From: Alphaproteobacteria bacterium | Lineage (GTDB): Bacteria; Pseudomonadota; Alphaproteobacteria; UBA8366 | Assembly (NCBI GenBank): GCA_021774335.1 | Contig: JAJFJD010000009.1 | Span: 1-64,000, forward strand | DNA length: 64,000 nt | Reading direction: 5' to 3' | Shown: one piece after another, positions 1 through 8,979 of the stretch | How positions within the stretch are numbered: position 1 is the stretch's first letter | How the letters are laid out: each line of letters starts with the position of its first letter | Notes under the pieces: generated by a model | The model's database searches: none | Told to the model about the DNA's origin: nothing | The model's input: only the letters and a program-made list of their open reading frames with translations | Made by a program: the position numbers and the translations under genes

Positions 1-1
1 C

Positions 2-865
2 CGGCTGGCCTCGGAAGACTGCGAAGTTGTCACGGTCGACCGCGCCACCGTCGATCTGCGGCGGCAGGCCGACGTCGAAACATGGATGGAAGAGACGCGG
101 CCGGCGGCGGTGTTCCTCGCCGCGGCGACCGTCGGCGGCATCCTGGCAAACGACACCCGGCCGGCCGATTTTCTCTATGACAATCTGGCGATTGAGAGCA
201 ACGTCATTCAGGCTGCGCATAAGACCGGCGTGAAAAAACTGTTGCTGCTCGGCTCGTCCTGCATTTATCCGCGGGAAGCGCCGCAGCCAATGACGGAAGA
301 CGCGTTGCTGACCGGCCCGCTGGAACCCACAAACGAATGGTATGCGGTCGCCAAGATCGCCGGGATCAAGCTGTGTCAGGCGTATCGCCGGCAGTATGGT
401 TGCGATTTCATTGCCGCAATGCCGACGAACCTTTATGGGCCAGGCGACAATTTCGACCTTGCGACCAGCCATGTCGTGCCCGCGCTCATGGCCAAGGCCC
501 ACCGGGCGAAAGCGAATGGTGCGGCTGAGATCGAAATCTGGGGCAGCGGCAAACCGCGCCGCGAGTTTCTCTATGTCGATGATGCCGCCGATGCCCTGGT
601 GCATCTGATGCGGGGCTACTCCGACGAGCAACACGTCAATGTGGGCACGGGTGAGGATCTGACGATCGATGCGCTCGCGCGGATGATCTGCGAGGTCGTC
701 GGCTACGACGGGGAATGCCGCTACGACGCGTCGAAGCCGGACGGTGCGCCTCGAAAGCTCCTCGATGTCGGACGGCTGTCCGCGTTGGGATGGACCGCGT
801 CAACACCGCTGCAAATCGGGTTGGCGCAGACCCACGACTGGTACAAAGCGCAATGTGCGGTATAG
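2..865 (+). CDS. fcl: GDP-L-fucose synthase, 5' end outside window
   Basis: Extended short-chain dehydrogenase that makes GDP-L-fucose from GDP-4-keto-6-deoxymannose, a cytosolic step for surface polysaccharide. The frame is open from base 2, so the N-terminal Rossmann GxxGxxG stretch (about 30 residues) is missing. Visible family marks are AAATVGGILAN, GSSCIYP, and the catalytic pair YAVAKIAG (YxxxK), followed by AMPTNLYGPGDNFD and a substrate-site REFLYVDD. The stop overlaps the start of the downstream amidotransferase gene by 13 bp, so the two are probably co-translated. The family call is firm; the polysaccharide it serves is not visible here. Confidence 0.93.
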   Translation, partial: RLASEDCEVVTVDRATVDLRRQADVETWMEETRPAAVFLAAATVGGILANDTRPADFLYDNLAIESNVIQAAHKTGVKKLLLLGSSCIYPREAPQPMTEDALLTGPLEPTNEWYAVAKIAGIKLCQAYRRQYGCDFIAAMPTNLYGPGDNFDLATSHVVPALMAKAHRAKANGAAEIEIWGSGKPRREFLYVDDAADALVHLMRGYSDEQHVNVGTGEDLTIDALARMICEVVGYDGECRYDASKPDGAPRKLLDVGRLSALGWTASTPLQIGLAQTHDWYKAQCAV

Positions 866-2778
866 CGGGTCTCTTGGATGCGTCGGGACGCTACGGCGAT
901 CCGGCGCAGCATGTTCAGGCCATGGCCGATTCTCTGGTCCATCGCGGACCGGACAGCAGCGGCGTCTGGCACGACCGCGACGCCGGGATCGCCTTCGGGC
1001 ATCGGCGGCTGTCGATCGTCGACCTGTCCAATGCCGGGCACCAGCCGATGGCGTCGGCGAACGGGCGATGGACGGTCACCTATAACGGCGAGATCTATAA
1101 CGCCAACGAGTTGCGCGCCGAACTGGAGGCGGGCGGCGCGCAATTCCGCGGGCATTCGGATACCGAGGTCCTGGTCGAAGCCTGTGCGCAATGGGGCGTC
1201 GAGGCCACTCTGCCGAAACTGATCGGCATGTTCACCTTCGGCTTGTGGGATTCCGAGACGCGCACCCTTTTCCTCGCGCGCGACCGGCTCGGGATCAAAC
1301 CGCTGTATTGGGGCCGCTTCGGCGACCTGTTCCTGTTCGGCTCGGAACTGAAGGCGCTGCGGGCGCATCCGGGATGGACGCCTGTGGTTGATCGTAATTC
1401 GCTGGCATCCTACATGCGGCACAACTACGTGCCGGGCCCAGGATCGATCTACCAGGATGTGGGCAAGCTGCCGCCGGGGCACCTGCTCGTGGCGAAAGCA
1501 GGGGTGGCGCCGAAGATCAGTGCCTTCTGGACCCTGAAGGATGTGGTCCGAGAATCGCAATCGCCCCGGATGTCCTTGAGCGACGAGGCGGCGACCGACG
1601 AACTCGAGAATCTGTTAAGCGATGCCGTCAAACGGCGCATGGTGGCGGATGTTCCGCTGGGCGCCTTTCTGTCCGGCGGGATCGATTCGTCGACCGTGGT
1701 GGCCTTGATGCAGGCCAACGCGAGTCAGCCGGTGCGGACATTCTCGATCGGCTTTAACGAGCAAGGCTATAACGAGGCACAGCACGCCAAGGAGGTGGCG
1801 GCGCATCTCGGGACCGACCACACGGAGCTTTACGTCGAGCCGCAGCATGCGATGGACACGATCCCCCGCATGGCCGAGATGTACGACGAACCCTTTGGTG
1901 ACTCGTCGCAGATTCCGACATTTCTCGTGTCGGAAATGACCCGGAAGCATGTCACGGTCGCGCTGTCGGGTGATGGCGGCGACGAGTTGTTCGCCGGCTA
2001 CGTTCGGTATTTTCAAGGGGTCAAACTGTTGCCGTTCATCGACCGGGTGCCGCCGCCGGTCCGGTCGGCGATTGCGGGGGCGATCCGGATGCTGCCGCCG
2101 ACCGCCTGGTCGACGCTGCTCCAGGTGCTGCCCGACCGCTGGCGGCCGCCACAGCCCGGCGACAAGATGCATAAGCTGGCCGGCGTCCTGACCGAACCCG
2201 GCGACGGCTATTACCGGTATTTGGTTAGCCATTGGACCGAACCCGACAAGCTCGTTCTTGGCGGCGAAGAAAACCGGGGTCCGCTCTGGGATCCGACGGT
2301 GCATGACATCGTGCCCGATGCGATCGAACGCATGCAGTATCTCGACACGATTACTTACCTGCCGGACGACATCTTGACCAAGGTCGACCGCGCCTCGATG
2401 GCGGTGTCGCTGGAGGCGCGCGTGCCGCTTATCGATCATCGCGTCGTCGCCTTCGCCTGGTCGTTGCCGCCGCATCTCAAGGTGCGCGACGGCAACGGGA
2501 AATGGCTGTTGCGGCAGGTTCTTGAACGCCACGTTCCGCGGCGGCTAATCGACCGTCCGAAAATGGGCTTCGGCATTCCCATTGATTCATGGCTGCGCGG
2601 TCCGCTGCGCGATTGGGCCGAAGATTTGCTATCGGAGAAACGTCTGCGCGAAGACGGATATTTCGATCCGCAGCCGATCCGCGAGAAATGGCAGGAACAT
2701 CTGGGCGGAACCCGCAACTGGCACTACCTTCTTTGGGATGTGCTGATGTTCCAGCTTTGGAAGGAACGCTGGCTGTAA
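853..2778 (+). CDS. asnB: Asparagine synthase (glutamine-hydrolysing), AsnB type
   Basis: A 641-residue class II glutamine amidotransferase. I chose ATG 853 because it gives Met-Cys-Gly-Ile-Ala-Gly, so that Cys2 becomes the N-terminal nucleophile after Met removal; a longer frame opening at 715 would bury this Cys. The N-terminal domain shows HRGPDSSG, GHRRLSIVDL and YNGEIYN. The C-terminal synthetase domain carries the ATP pyrophosphatase loop LSGGIDSS and LSGDGGDELFAGY. Its place directly after fcl suggests amidation of a sugar or EPS component (WbpS-like paralogues exist) as much as asparagine synthesis. Overlap with fcl supports one transcript. Confidence 0.92.
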   Translation: MCGIAGLLDASGRYGDPAQHVQAMADSLVHRGPDSSGVWHDRDAGIAFGHRRLSIVDLSNAGHQPMASANGRWTVTYNGEIYNANELRAELEAGGAQFRGHSDTEVLVEACAQWGVEATLPKLIGMFTFGLWDSETRTLFLARDRLGIKPLYWGRFGDLFLFGSELKALRAHPGWTPVVDRNSLASYMRHNYVPGPGSIYQDVGKLPPGHLLVAKAGVAPKISAFWTLKDVVRESQSPRMSLSDEAATDELENLLSDAVKRRMVADVPLGAFLSGGIDSSTVVALMQANASQPVRTFSIGFNEQGYNEAQHAKEVAAHLGTDHTELYVEPQHAMDTIPRMAEMYDEPFGDSSQIPTFLVSEMTRKHVTVALSGDGGDELFAGYVRYFQGVKLLPFIDRVPPPVRSAIAGAIRMLPPTAWSTLLQVLPDRWRPPQPGDKMHKLAGVLTEPGDGYYRYLVSHWTEPDKLVLGGEENRGPLWDPTVHDIVPDAIERMQYLDTITYLPDDILTKVDRASMAVSLEARVPLIDHRVVAFAWSLPPHLKVRDGNGKWLLRQVLERHVPRRLIDRPKMGFGIPIDSWLRGPLRDWAEDLLSEKRLREDGYFDPQPIREKWQEHLGGTRNWHYLLWDVLMFQLWKERWL

Positions 2779-2789
2779 GGGCGGGCGAT

Positions 2790-3506
2790 ATGGTCACGGA
2801 TAGCGAAGAACCAACTCAAGCCCTCGTGCTGTGTGCGCATGGTAGCGGCGGCGGTAGTGCGACAGCCGAAAGTCTTGCGACCGCTATCAGAAATCGGAAT
2901 GAGTTCGACCGCGTGGAAGTCTGCTGTCTGAAAGGCAGCCCCGGTGTCGCGGATGCCTTGCAGGCCGTTGCGGGGCTCGACACCGTGCTCGTGCCGTTGC
3001 TGATGGCGGAAGGATACACCTACGACGTGCTGCTGCGCGGCCAGCTTTCGGACGCCGGCACGGCGGCGGATCGAGTCCGCCTGTCGCGCCCGGTCGGCGT
3101 GCATCCACGCCTTGCCGATATAGCCGTGGCGCAGGCGCGGGACGAATGCGTGCGCCAAGAGTGGCCGTTGAATGACGTGAACGTCGTGGTTGCGGCGCAT
3201 GGCACGCTGAAGCATCGTGCGACTGGCGACTCGGCACGGGCGTTGGCGGCGGGGATCGATGCGCAAACCGTCTTTAGCACTGTGCAGGTGGCGTTCCTTG
3301 AGAATCCGCCGTCGCTAGCGGATGCGTTGCGGGCGGTGGCGCCGGATCCATGCGTGGTCGTCGGGTTTTTCCTCGATGCCGGGGATCACGCGGAGGCCGA
3401 TGTGCCGGCGGCGATGGCGGGGGCGCACCCCGCAGCCGGCTACACTGGTGCGATCGGTCGCGAGCCGGCGCTTGCCGATATCATTGTGGATCTTGCCCGC
3501 CGATAG
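2790..3506 (+). CDS. CbiX/SirB-like chelatase-family protein
   Basis: A 238-residue soluble protein with two similar halves, each starting with a His-Gly motif: LCAHGSGGG near the N-terminus and VVAAHGT near residue 135. This two-half pattern is that of sirohydrochlorin cobalto/ferrochelatases (CbiX family), where the histidines hold the metal. The start is ATG 2790, 11 bp after the asnB stop; upstream in-frame Met codons lie inside asnB. No cobalamin or siroheme genes are nearby, and the position behind fcl-asnB is odd. The family call is reasonable, the substrate unknown. Confidence 0.7.
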   Translation: MVTDSEEPTQALVLCAHGSGGGSATAESLATAIRNRNEFDRVEVCCLKGSPGVADALQAVAGLDTVLVPLLMAEGYTYDVLLRGQLSDAGTAADRVRLSRPVGVHPRLADIAVAQARDECVRQEWPLNDVNVVVAAHGTLKHRATGDSARALAAGIDAQTVFSTVQVAFLENPPSLADALRAVAPDPCVVVGFFLDAGDHAEADVPAAMAGAHPAAGYTGAIGREPALADIIVDLARR

Positions 3507-3526
3507 CTCGGTGGTTTCGCTCAATG

Positions 3527-3973
3527 TTACCGGAGGACCAGCACAGGTATCTTGCTGAGCGCGAGCACTTTCGACGTCTGGCTGCCGAGCAGGGCGAGGT
3601 TTATGCCGCGACGGCCATGCGACGCCATGACGATGAGATCGCATCCTTTCTCGTTCGCGACGTCGATGATGCCGTCCGCAGGGGAGCTATCGCTCACGTG
3701 GTGCGTCTCGCAGTCCATACCGGCTGCATCGGCGGCACTTTTCGCATCGGCGAGGATTTTATCCGCCACGGCAGCGACCATCTCCTCGTAGTTCTTCATC
3801 GGGTTCTCTACCCCTCGGACGGACTCCGTCGCCATTTCCACCGACGACCACATATCCGTCACCGTGACGAACAGAACCGAGGCGCCTATTCCTTTTGCCA
3901 ACATCAATCCATGGTCCACGGCCCTACCGGCCAGGTCCGACCCGTCGGTGGCGATCAGTATATGGTTGTACAT
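3527..3973 (-). CDS. Universal stress protein (UspA family)
   Basis: A 148-residue single Usp domain. It begins MYNHILIATDGSD (nucleotide-binding aspartate in ATDGS) and ends with the ATP-binding signature ASHG-x9-GS (ASHGRRGINLALLGS) followed by the terminal strand VLVLR. It is therefore likely an ATP-binding Usp. A good Shine-Dalgarno (AGGAG) precedes the ATG. It sits 56 bp downstream of ftsH on the same strand and is probably the third gene of the glycine-zipper/ftsH/uspA operon; a weak FNR-like box at 4054-4067 could give it a separate promoter. Confidence 0.92.
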   Translation of the reverse strand: MYNHILIATDGSDLAGRAVDHGLMLAKGIGASVLFVTVTDMWSSVEMATESVRGVENPMKNYEEMVAAVADKILADAKSAADAAGMDCETHHVSDSSPADGIIDVANEKGCDLIVMASHGRRGINLALLGSQTSKVLALSKIPVLVLR

Positions 3974-4029
3974 TTCAATCTCCTGCGCTTCGGCGGAATG
4001 AGGTCCGTCAATCGATTCACGAAGGAGTG

Positions 4030-5910
4030 TCAGGCATCTTGGCCATGTCCGCCCTGACTTGAATCAATCGGTTGTGGGCTCGGTGCGCCGGCGGGTTGGT
4101 CCGGCATGTTGGATTGAATCGGCGGGAAATCGTCCGCTGTCAGAACTTCGTTCTCCAAAAGCAAGGCCGCCCCTTCGTCCAGATCGGCCTTGCGCTTTTC
4201 CAGGATTTCCGTTGCGACGGTCAAGGCGTGGTCGACCAGGATGCGAATCTCACTGTCGATAAGCTTCGCGCTGTGCTCGCTATACTCGCGTTGTTGCGAG
4301 ATGCCGTAGATGGAATCGCCGAGGAATGCCTGTCGTTGCGGCTCGTACACCATCTGCCCGGCCTCTTCCGACATGCCGAACCGGGTCACCATGTTCCGGG
4401 CGATTTCCGTCGCCTTGTCCAAATCGTCGTTGGCGCCGGTGGAGATTTCGCCGAATACCAGGGCTTCCGCCGCACGGCCGCCGAGCAGCACTGTCATCTT
4501 GTCCTTGAGTTCGCGACGGGTCATCAGAAACCGGTCTTCGGTCGGGCGCTGCATGGTGTATCCCAACGCGCCGATGCCCCGAGGAATGATCGATACTTTA
4601 TGGATTGGGTCCATGCCGGGAAGGGACGCGGCGATCAACGCATGCCCCATCTCGTGATATGCAACGGTCTTGCGCTCACGGGGATTGAGGACGCGGCTTT
4701 TCTTTTCGAGTCCGGCGACGATTCTTTCGATGGCGACGTTGAAGTCTTCCATGGTGACGGAATTGCTGTTGCGGCGTGTCGCCGCCAGCGCGGCCTCGTT
4801 TATCAGATTGGCGAGGTCCGCGCCGGAGAAGCCGGGCGTCATCGCGGCGATCTGGTCCGGGTCCACGTCGTCCGCCAAAACAATCTTCCGCAGATGGACC
4901 TTGAGGATCGCGCTGCGGCCAAGCTTATCGGGCCGATCGACGAGCACCTGACGGTCGAACCGGCCGGCGCGGAGAAGGGCGGGGTCAAGGATTTCCGGAC
5001 GGTTCGTGGCCGCCAACAGCACGATGCCCTGGCTCGTGTCGAAGCCGTCCAACTCGTTTAGAAGTTGGTTCAAGGTTTGCTCTTTTTCATCGTAACCGCC
5101 CATGGGCATGACGCCGCGGGCGCGGCCCAGTGCATCCAACTCGTCGATGAAGATGATGGACGGCGCGGCTTTACGGGCCTGTTCGAAAAGGTCGCGGACC
5201 CGGGCTGCACCGACGCCCACGAACATCTCGACAAACTCGGCGCCGGAGATCGAATAAAACGGAACGCCGGCCTCTCCAGCCACGGCGCGTGCCAGTAATG
5301 TCTTGCCGGTGCCCGGAGGACCGACCAGCAAAACCCCCTTGGGGATTCGCGCGCCGAGCCGTCCATAGCTATCGGGATCGTTCAGGAAGTTCACGACCTC
5401 CTGCAGTTCGGCCTTCGCTTCATCTACGCCGGCCACGTCTTCGAAGGTTACTTTCGTGTCGGTCTCGACGTAAACCTTGGCCTTGGATTTGCCAATTGTG
5501 GTCATGCCGCCGAATCCTTGTTTTTCCGCCATCTTTCGAATCAGGAACATCCACACGCCGAGAAAGAAGAGCATGGGGAGAATCCAGGAAAGGATATCCC
5601 GGAGCCAAGTGTTTTGGATCGTGCCTGTAAAGTTGACGCCGTATTTTGAAAGTTGCTCCGCCATGTCCGGCTCGACGCGCACGGTTACGAAATACTGTCG
5701 CCCGTCCGGCAATGGGGTTCGGAGTTTTCCTTCCAGATGTTTCTCTTTGACCGAGACTTCCTCGATTTCGCCTTGCCGCAGGAGGTCTTCGAACTTGCTA
5801 TACGAGATCGGCTCGACCTGACGGTGGGTCGCGTACCAACCTTGAAACAGGAATATCAGGAAGAACGCCAAGAGGGCGTAGAAGATATTTATCTGGTTCT
5901 TCTTGTCCAT
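4030..5910 (-). CDS. ftsH: ATP-dependent zinc metalloprotease FtsH
   Basis: A 626-residue inner-membrane AAA+ protease degrading misfolded or short-lived membrane and cytosolic proteins. Two membrane segments (about residues 9-26 and 105-125) flank a short periplasmic FtsH_ext domain. Walker A GPPGTGKT is at 197-204, Walker [10 protein letters not shown] at 252-260, the second region of homology TNRPEILDP with arginine fingers near 302-320, and the zinc site HEMGH at 419-423. Length is normal. An AAGGA ribosome site precedes ATG 5910. Its company (UspA, glycine-zipper lipoprotein, FNR boxes) suggests a stress-dedicated paralogue rather than the housekeeping copy; that needs the rest of the genome. 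Confidence 0.97.
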   Translation of the reverse strand: MDKKNQINIFYALLAFFLIFLFQGWYATHRQVEPISYSKFEDLLRQGEIEEVSVKEKHLEGKLRTPLPDGRQYFVTVRVEPDMAEQLSKYGVNFTGTIQNTWLRDILSWILPMLFFLGVWMFLIRKMAEKQGFGGMTTIGKSKAKVYVETDTKVTFEDVAGVDEAKAELQEVVNFLNDPDSYGRLGARIPKGVLLVGPPGTGKTLLARAVAGEAGVPFYSISGAEFVEMFVGVGAARVRDLFEQARKAAPSIIFIDELDALGRARGVMPMGGYDEKEQTLNQLLNELDGFDTSQGIVLLAATNRPEILDPALLRAGRFDRQVLVDRPDKLGRSAILKVHLRKIVLADDVDPDQIAAMTPGFSGADLANLINEAALAATRRNSNSVTMEDFNVAIERIVAGLEKKSRVLNPRERKTVAYHEMGHALIAASLPGMDPIHKVSIIPRGIGALGYTMQRPTEDRFLMTRRELKDKMTVLLGGRAAEALVFGEISTGANDDLDKATEIARNMVTRFGMSEEAGQMVYEPQRQAFLGDSIYGISQQREYSEHSAKLIDSEIRILVDHALTVATEILEKRKADLDEGAALLLENEVLTADDFPPIQSNMPDQPAGAPSPQPIDSSQGGHGQDA

Positions 5911-5935
5911 GGCGATTCCTTTCGCGGCCCGTCAC

Positions 5936-6427
5936 CTATTCCTTGACGATGCGCCAGCTTCCGTCCGGCTGACGGCAGGCGACGCCGTATCCCTGCTGCG
6001 TTTTTCCGGCGATCGTGACGCTCTGCTGAAACTCGCGGCAGTAGCGGCCGCTGGACGACATGCCGTCCCGGGTGGGGGTTACGGTGCCGCTGTTGCCGGA
6101 CTTGGGATTGTTCCAGGCGATTGTCTCGCCCAATGGGGCGGCATGGGCCTTGCTAACGGCGCGGTTGGCGCTCAGGCGGTCCGCCCTGTCGAGGCTTCGG
6201 CCGACTTCGCTGCCGGCGAGCGCGCCGATGAGGACGCCGACGGCCGTTGCCGCAAGCTTCCCGGTGCCGGATCCGAATTGCGCACCGAGAAGGCCGCCGA
6301 GCGCGGCACCGCCCAAGGTTCCGAAGGTTTCCTTCTGTCCTGCCCGGTCGATGCCGGAACACGCGCTGCCGATCAGCGCCGTCGCCACCAGGACGGCGGT
6401 GAAACGGTTGGAGAGCCTCGCCATCAT
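5936..6427 (-). CDS. Glycine-zipper 2TM outer-membrane lipoprotein (17 kDa antigen-like)
   Basis: A 163-residue exported protein. The N-terminus (MMARLSNRF, then a hydrophobic stretch ending GSAC) looks like a lipoprotein signal with a slightly atypical lipobox and Cys23 as the acylation site. Residues about 36-75 form a glycine zipper (GTLGGAALGGLLGAQFGSG, then GVLIGALAGSEVG), as in the Rickettsia 17-kDa antigen and SlyB families. The C-terminus holds a small domain with CREFQQ and GYGVACRQPDGSW. A strong ribosome site AAGGAG precedes the doubled ATG. It is the first gene of the ftsH-uspA operon (25 bp gap). Confidence 0.85.
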   Translation of the reverse strand: MMARLSNRFTAVLVATALIGSACSGIDRAGQKETFGTLGGAALGGLLGAQFGSGTGKLAATAVGVLIGALAGSEVGRSLDRADRLSANRAVSKAHAAPLGETIAWNNPKSGNSGTVTPTRDGMSSSGRYCREFQQSVTIAGKTQQGYGVACRQPDGSWRIVKE

Positions 6428-6547
6428 CTTTCTCCTTTATAGTGCCGCTTTCGGTGTGCGTATTCGCAGGTCACCGGCTGGCGGCATGAATCGATTTCGA
6501 TCGCCTACACTGCGGTTAGTTAGAGCCTGCTTGGCAGGTAGTCCGCA

Positions 6548-6561
6548 TTGACATCGCTCAA
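6548..6561. promoter_or_regulatory. FNR/FixK-type box upstream of the glycine-zipper-ftsH-uspA operon
   Basis: TTGACATCGCTCAA, an exact TTGA-N6-TCAA core. It lies 121 bp before the glycine-zipper gene start on the minus strand. The spacing to a minus-strand start near 6513 fits class II activation, with a weak TCTAAC as -10. Inferred from sequence only. Confidence 0.5.
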
Positions 6562-6588
6562 GCCATACTGGCGAGTGCGGAATTCCGG

Positions 6589-6602
6589 TTGACCCAAATC
6601 AA
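6589..6602. promoter_or_regulatory. FNR/FixK-type box upstream of the antiporter gene
   Basis: TTGACCCAAATCAA, one mismatch from TTGAT-N4-ATCAA. If used at -41.5, transcription would start near 6637. That would exclude the ATG at 6621 and favour the one at 6645 as the antiporter start. Confidence 0.55.
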
Positions 6603-6644
6603 GGACGCGGCCGGGCGTAGATGGCCGATTGTCGGGTGATCGAT

Positions 6645-7814
6645 ATGGAAATTCATTTCACATTTCTCGCCCTTGGTGGACTCTTGCTTCTCGGGATGTT
6701 CGCCGACGAGCTTGGCCGGCGAACCCGTTTGCCCCGGGTCAGCCTCATGATTCTATTCGGCGTCGCTGTTGGCGGGGCCGGCTTCGACGTATTGCCGAAG
6801 GAGGTTTACGGCTGGTTCGAATTTCTTGCGGCTGCCGCCCTGACGATGGTGGCTTTTCTGCTCGGTAGCCGATTCACGCATTTGATGATGCATGATCAGG
6901 GAAAGGCGATCTTCGTGATTTCGCTCTCGGCGGTGATCGTCACGGCGATGACGGTCGGGATCGGCTTGGTCCTCGTCGGCGTGCCGCTGGTCGTCGCACT
7001 GTTGTTGAGTGGGATCGCGACGGCGACCGCCCCCGCTGCAACGCAGGACGTCGTCAAGCAAACGCAAGCGAGTGGGCCGTTTACCGACACGTTGCTGGGC
7101 GTCGTTGCGATCGACGACGCTTGGGGGCTAATTCTGTTCGGTGTTCTGTTGATAACGGCGAAGGCAATCATGGGTGACGGCGGGGCCGACATCCTGACCC
7201 AAAGCCTCTGGGAACTTGGCGGTGCGGTGGCGGTCGGGACCGCTGTCGGATTACCGGCCGCCTTTCTGACCGGCCGTCTGCAGCCCGGGGAGCCGATTCA
7301 GGCTGAAGCGATCGGCGTCGTGTTCCTGTGTGCCGGATTGGCGTTGTGGCTCGAGGTTTCGTTCCTGTTGAGCGGTATGGTTGCCGGTGCGCTCATCGTC
7401 AACCTGGCGCGGCATCATAAGCGGACATTCCATGAGATCGAGCGCATCGAATGGCCGTTCATGGTGCTGTTCTTCGTGCTGGCCGGCGCGTCCTTCGATC
7501 CGGGGGCTTTGAAAGAAATCGGTGTAATCGGCGTTGCCTATTTGGGGCTTCGGGTGGTCGGGCGGATCGTTGGTGGCTGGGCCGGAGGCGCGGCTTCGGG
7601 TGTGCCGTTACTCCATCGGCACTGGATCGGATTCGCGTTGTTACCACAGGCGGGGGTCGCGCTCGGCATGGCGCTGGTTGCGGCAATTCATTTTCCGGAA
7701 CTTGGGAAAACGCTGCTCGCCGTGACGATCGGGTCGACCATCGTGTTCGAGCTGTTCGGGCCGCTGTTCACGCAAGCCGCGCTTCGAAAGAGCGGGGAGA
7801 CGCGCGCACCCTAG
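6645..7814 (+). CDS. Cation:proton antiporter, KefB/CPA2-type membrane domain
   Basis: A 389-residue inner-membrane protein of about 12 hydrophobic helices with no C-terminal TrkA-N domain, unlike full-length KefB/KefC. The N-terminus (LLGMFADELGRRTRLPRVSLMILFG) and the later ATAPAATQDVV and VVAIDDAWGLILFG segments (acidic pair IDD in the ion-binding helix) match the Na+/H+ exchanger fold. I prefer ATG 6645 over 6621 because of the FNR-type box at 6589-6602. The stop shares CTAG with the convergent CBS-BON gene. The likely role is pH or K+/Na+ homeostasis under stress; the ion is not determinable. Confidence 0.85.
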   Translation: MEIHFTFLALGGLLLLGMFADELGRRTRLPRVSLMILFGVAVGGAGFDVLPKEVYGWFEFLAAAALTMVAFLLGSRFTHLMMHDQGKAIFVISLSAVIVTAMTVGIGLVLVGVPLVVALLLSGIATATAPAATQDVVKQTQASGPFTDTLLGVVAIDDAWGLILFGVLLITAKAIMGDGGADILTQSLWELGGAVAVGTAVGLPAAFLTGRLQPGEPIQAEAIGVVFLCAGLALWLEVSFLLSGMVAGALIVNLARHHKRTFHEIERIEWPFMVLFFVLAGASFDPGALKEIGVIGVAYLGLRVVGRIVGGWAGGAASGVPLLHRHWIGFALLPQAGVALGMALVAAIHFPELGKTLLAVTIGSTIVFELFGPLFTQAALRKSGETRAP

Positions 7815-8506
7815 TCCAGCGTCTCCGCCAAGTCCGGCGAAACCTGCAGGTGATTTTGCAGTGCCGTGACGGTCGGGATGTTTTCGACCGCGACCTGGAC
7901 GGCATCTTTATGGGCTGGTGATTGCGCGAGGCCCCAAAGGTGCACGACCCCGTCCTTAACCAAAGTGTTGATGTAGCCGCTGGATCGCCCGTCAACCTCG
8001 CGAATGGCGCTCATGACCGATTCCCGCAGCGCCAAATCGTCCTCCGCCGGTACAGTAACCGGAACGTGGCGCACCGCGAGCATTCGGATGATGTCGGCCC
8101 GGCTGACGATACCGACAAGACGATCGCCGCGCAGGACGGGAACCCGTTTGATCCGGTTTTCTTCGATGATGCCGGCGATCTCCGAGACCGGCGTTTCTTC
8201 ACCGATCGTGATCACGTTTTTCGTCATGACGTCCCGGACATGCACGGCATGACTTTTGAGGTAATCGCGTGACTTTTCCTCGGTCGACACCAGCATATCC
8301 AACCACCAGGATTGCTTCCGCTCCGTCCCGGTTTCGACCCGCCGCAACAGGTCGCCTTCGCTGATGACGCCGATTAGGCAGCCGTCATCGTCGACCACGG
8401 GCAGCGCGCTGACCGACCGTTCCAACAGAATGCGCGCGACGTCGTGGATCGACTGATCGGCCTTTGCGCAAGCGACGTTGGTTGTCATGATTTCCTTCGC
8501 CAGCAT
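7811..8506 (-). CDS. CBS-pair and BON domain protein
   Basis: A 231-residue cytosolic protein. Residues about 5-60 (MTTNVACAKADQSIHDVA, then SALPVVDDDGCLIGVISEGDL) and about 88-145 (MTKNVITIGEETPVSEIA, then VPVLRGDRLVGIVSRADI) form a CBS pair, which senses adenosine nucleotides in other proteins. Residues about 160-225 (ALRESVMSAIREVDG, then VVHLWG) form a BON domain. The start ATG 8506 has AGGAGAG just upstream; the frame is open further but overlaps the preceding gene. It is second in an operon with the HicA-like gene, under the box at 8900-8913. Confidence 0.88.
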   Translation of the reverse strand: MLAKEIMTTNVACAKADQSIHDVARILLERSVSALPVVDDDGCLIGVISEGDLLRRVETGTERKQSWWLDMLVSTEEKSRDYLKSHAVHVRDVMTKNVITIGEETPVSEIAGIIEENRIKRVPVLRGDRLVGIVSRADIIRMLAVRHVPVTVPAEDDLALRESVMSAIREVDGRSSGYINTLVKDGVVHLWGLAQSPAHKDAVQVAVENIPTVTALQNHLQVSPDLAETLD

Positions 8507-8528
8507 CTCGCTCTCTCCTGACCTGCGG

Positions 8529-8795
8529 TCACAACGGGTAATCACGCTCCGGGTCGATGCCGGCATCCTCTATGAACTTCCGCATCTTTCGGACGTGGGC
8601 CGGTTGCAGGGAATGGGTGTCGTGGGAAAATTCCGCGAAGTGACCATTGAGATGGATTCCCAGTCGGCCGCCGTGGCGCTGCTCGATTTCCCCGCCCAAC
8701 TCTTTCAACACGGACTCGATGGAGCGGCTGGAAATGTTAGCGCTCACCGGATGGGCGAATAGGGCATGCAGGGTCTTGCGGTGTTTGTGGTTCAT
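8529..8795 (-). CDS. HicA-like (YcfA family) small protein
   Basis: An 88-residue protein whose middle (SRSIESVLKELGGEIEQRHG, then a LGIHLNGHFAEF strand) follows the double-stranded-RNA-binding-like fold of stand-alone HicA-family proteins that start with HKTLHALFAHPV. The canonical toxin has a catalytic His in a G-S-H-x context; here the equivalent strand reads HFAEFSHDTHS. No HicB antitoxin gene is adjacent, so a toxin role is not supported. A GGAG site precedes the ATG, and the gene is 22 bp upstream of the CBS-BON gene. Candidate regulator or RNA-binding protein of the low-oxygen island. Confidence 0.6.
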   Translation of the reverse strand: MNHKHRKTLHALFAHPVSANISSRSIESVLKELGGEIEQRHGGRLGIHLNGHFAEFSHDTHSLQPAHVRKMRKFIEDAGIDPERDYPL

Positions 8796-8871
8796 GAGGC
8801 TCCGCCGAACTGTGTTGGACTATGACCGAGTCCGCGCTGCCCTTTGTCAGAGCGTGCGCGTCGTCCCAACC

Positions 8872-8913
8872 ACTATGCTGAGATGCACGGGGAACGGCCT
8901 TGACGTGGATCAA
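8872..8913 (-). promoter_or_regulatory. FNR/FixK-type promoter of the HicA-like/CBS-BON operon
   Basis: The box TTGACGTGGATCAA (8900-8913) is one mismatch from consensus. On the minus strand a -10-like CATAGT occupies 8877-8872, at the distance expected when an FNR-family activator sits at -41.5. The predicted start near 8865 leaves a 70-nt leader before ATG 8795. Confidence 0.6.
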
Positions 8914-8979
8914 ACGCCGACGGTTTGGAAAGTCGATACAGCTAATAATCCGGGGTGCCGGTAGGGCGTGGCGACGCCG

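Noticed and set aside
4054-4067. FNR-like box CTGACTTGAATCAA
   Set aside because: Two mismatches and inside the ftsH coding end; kept only as a possible weak site for uspA.
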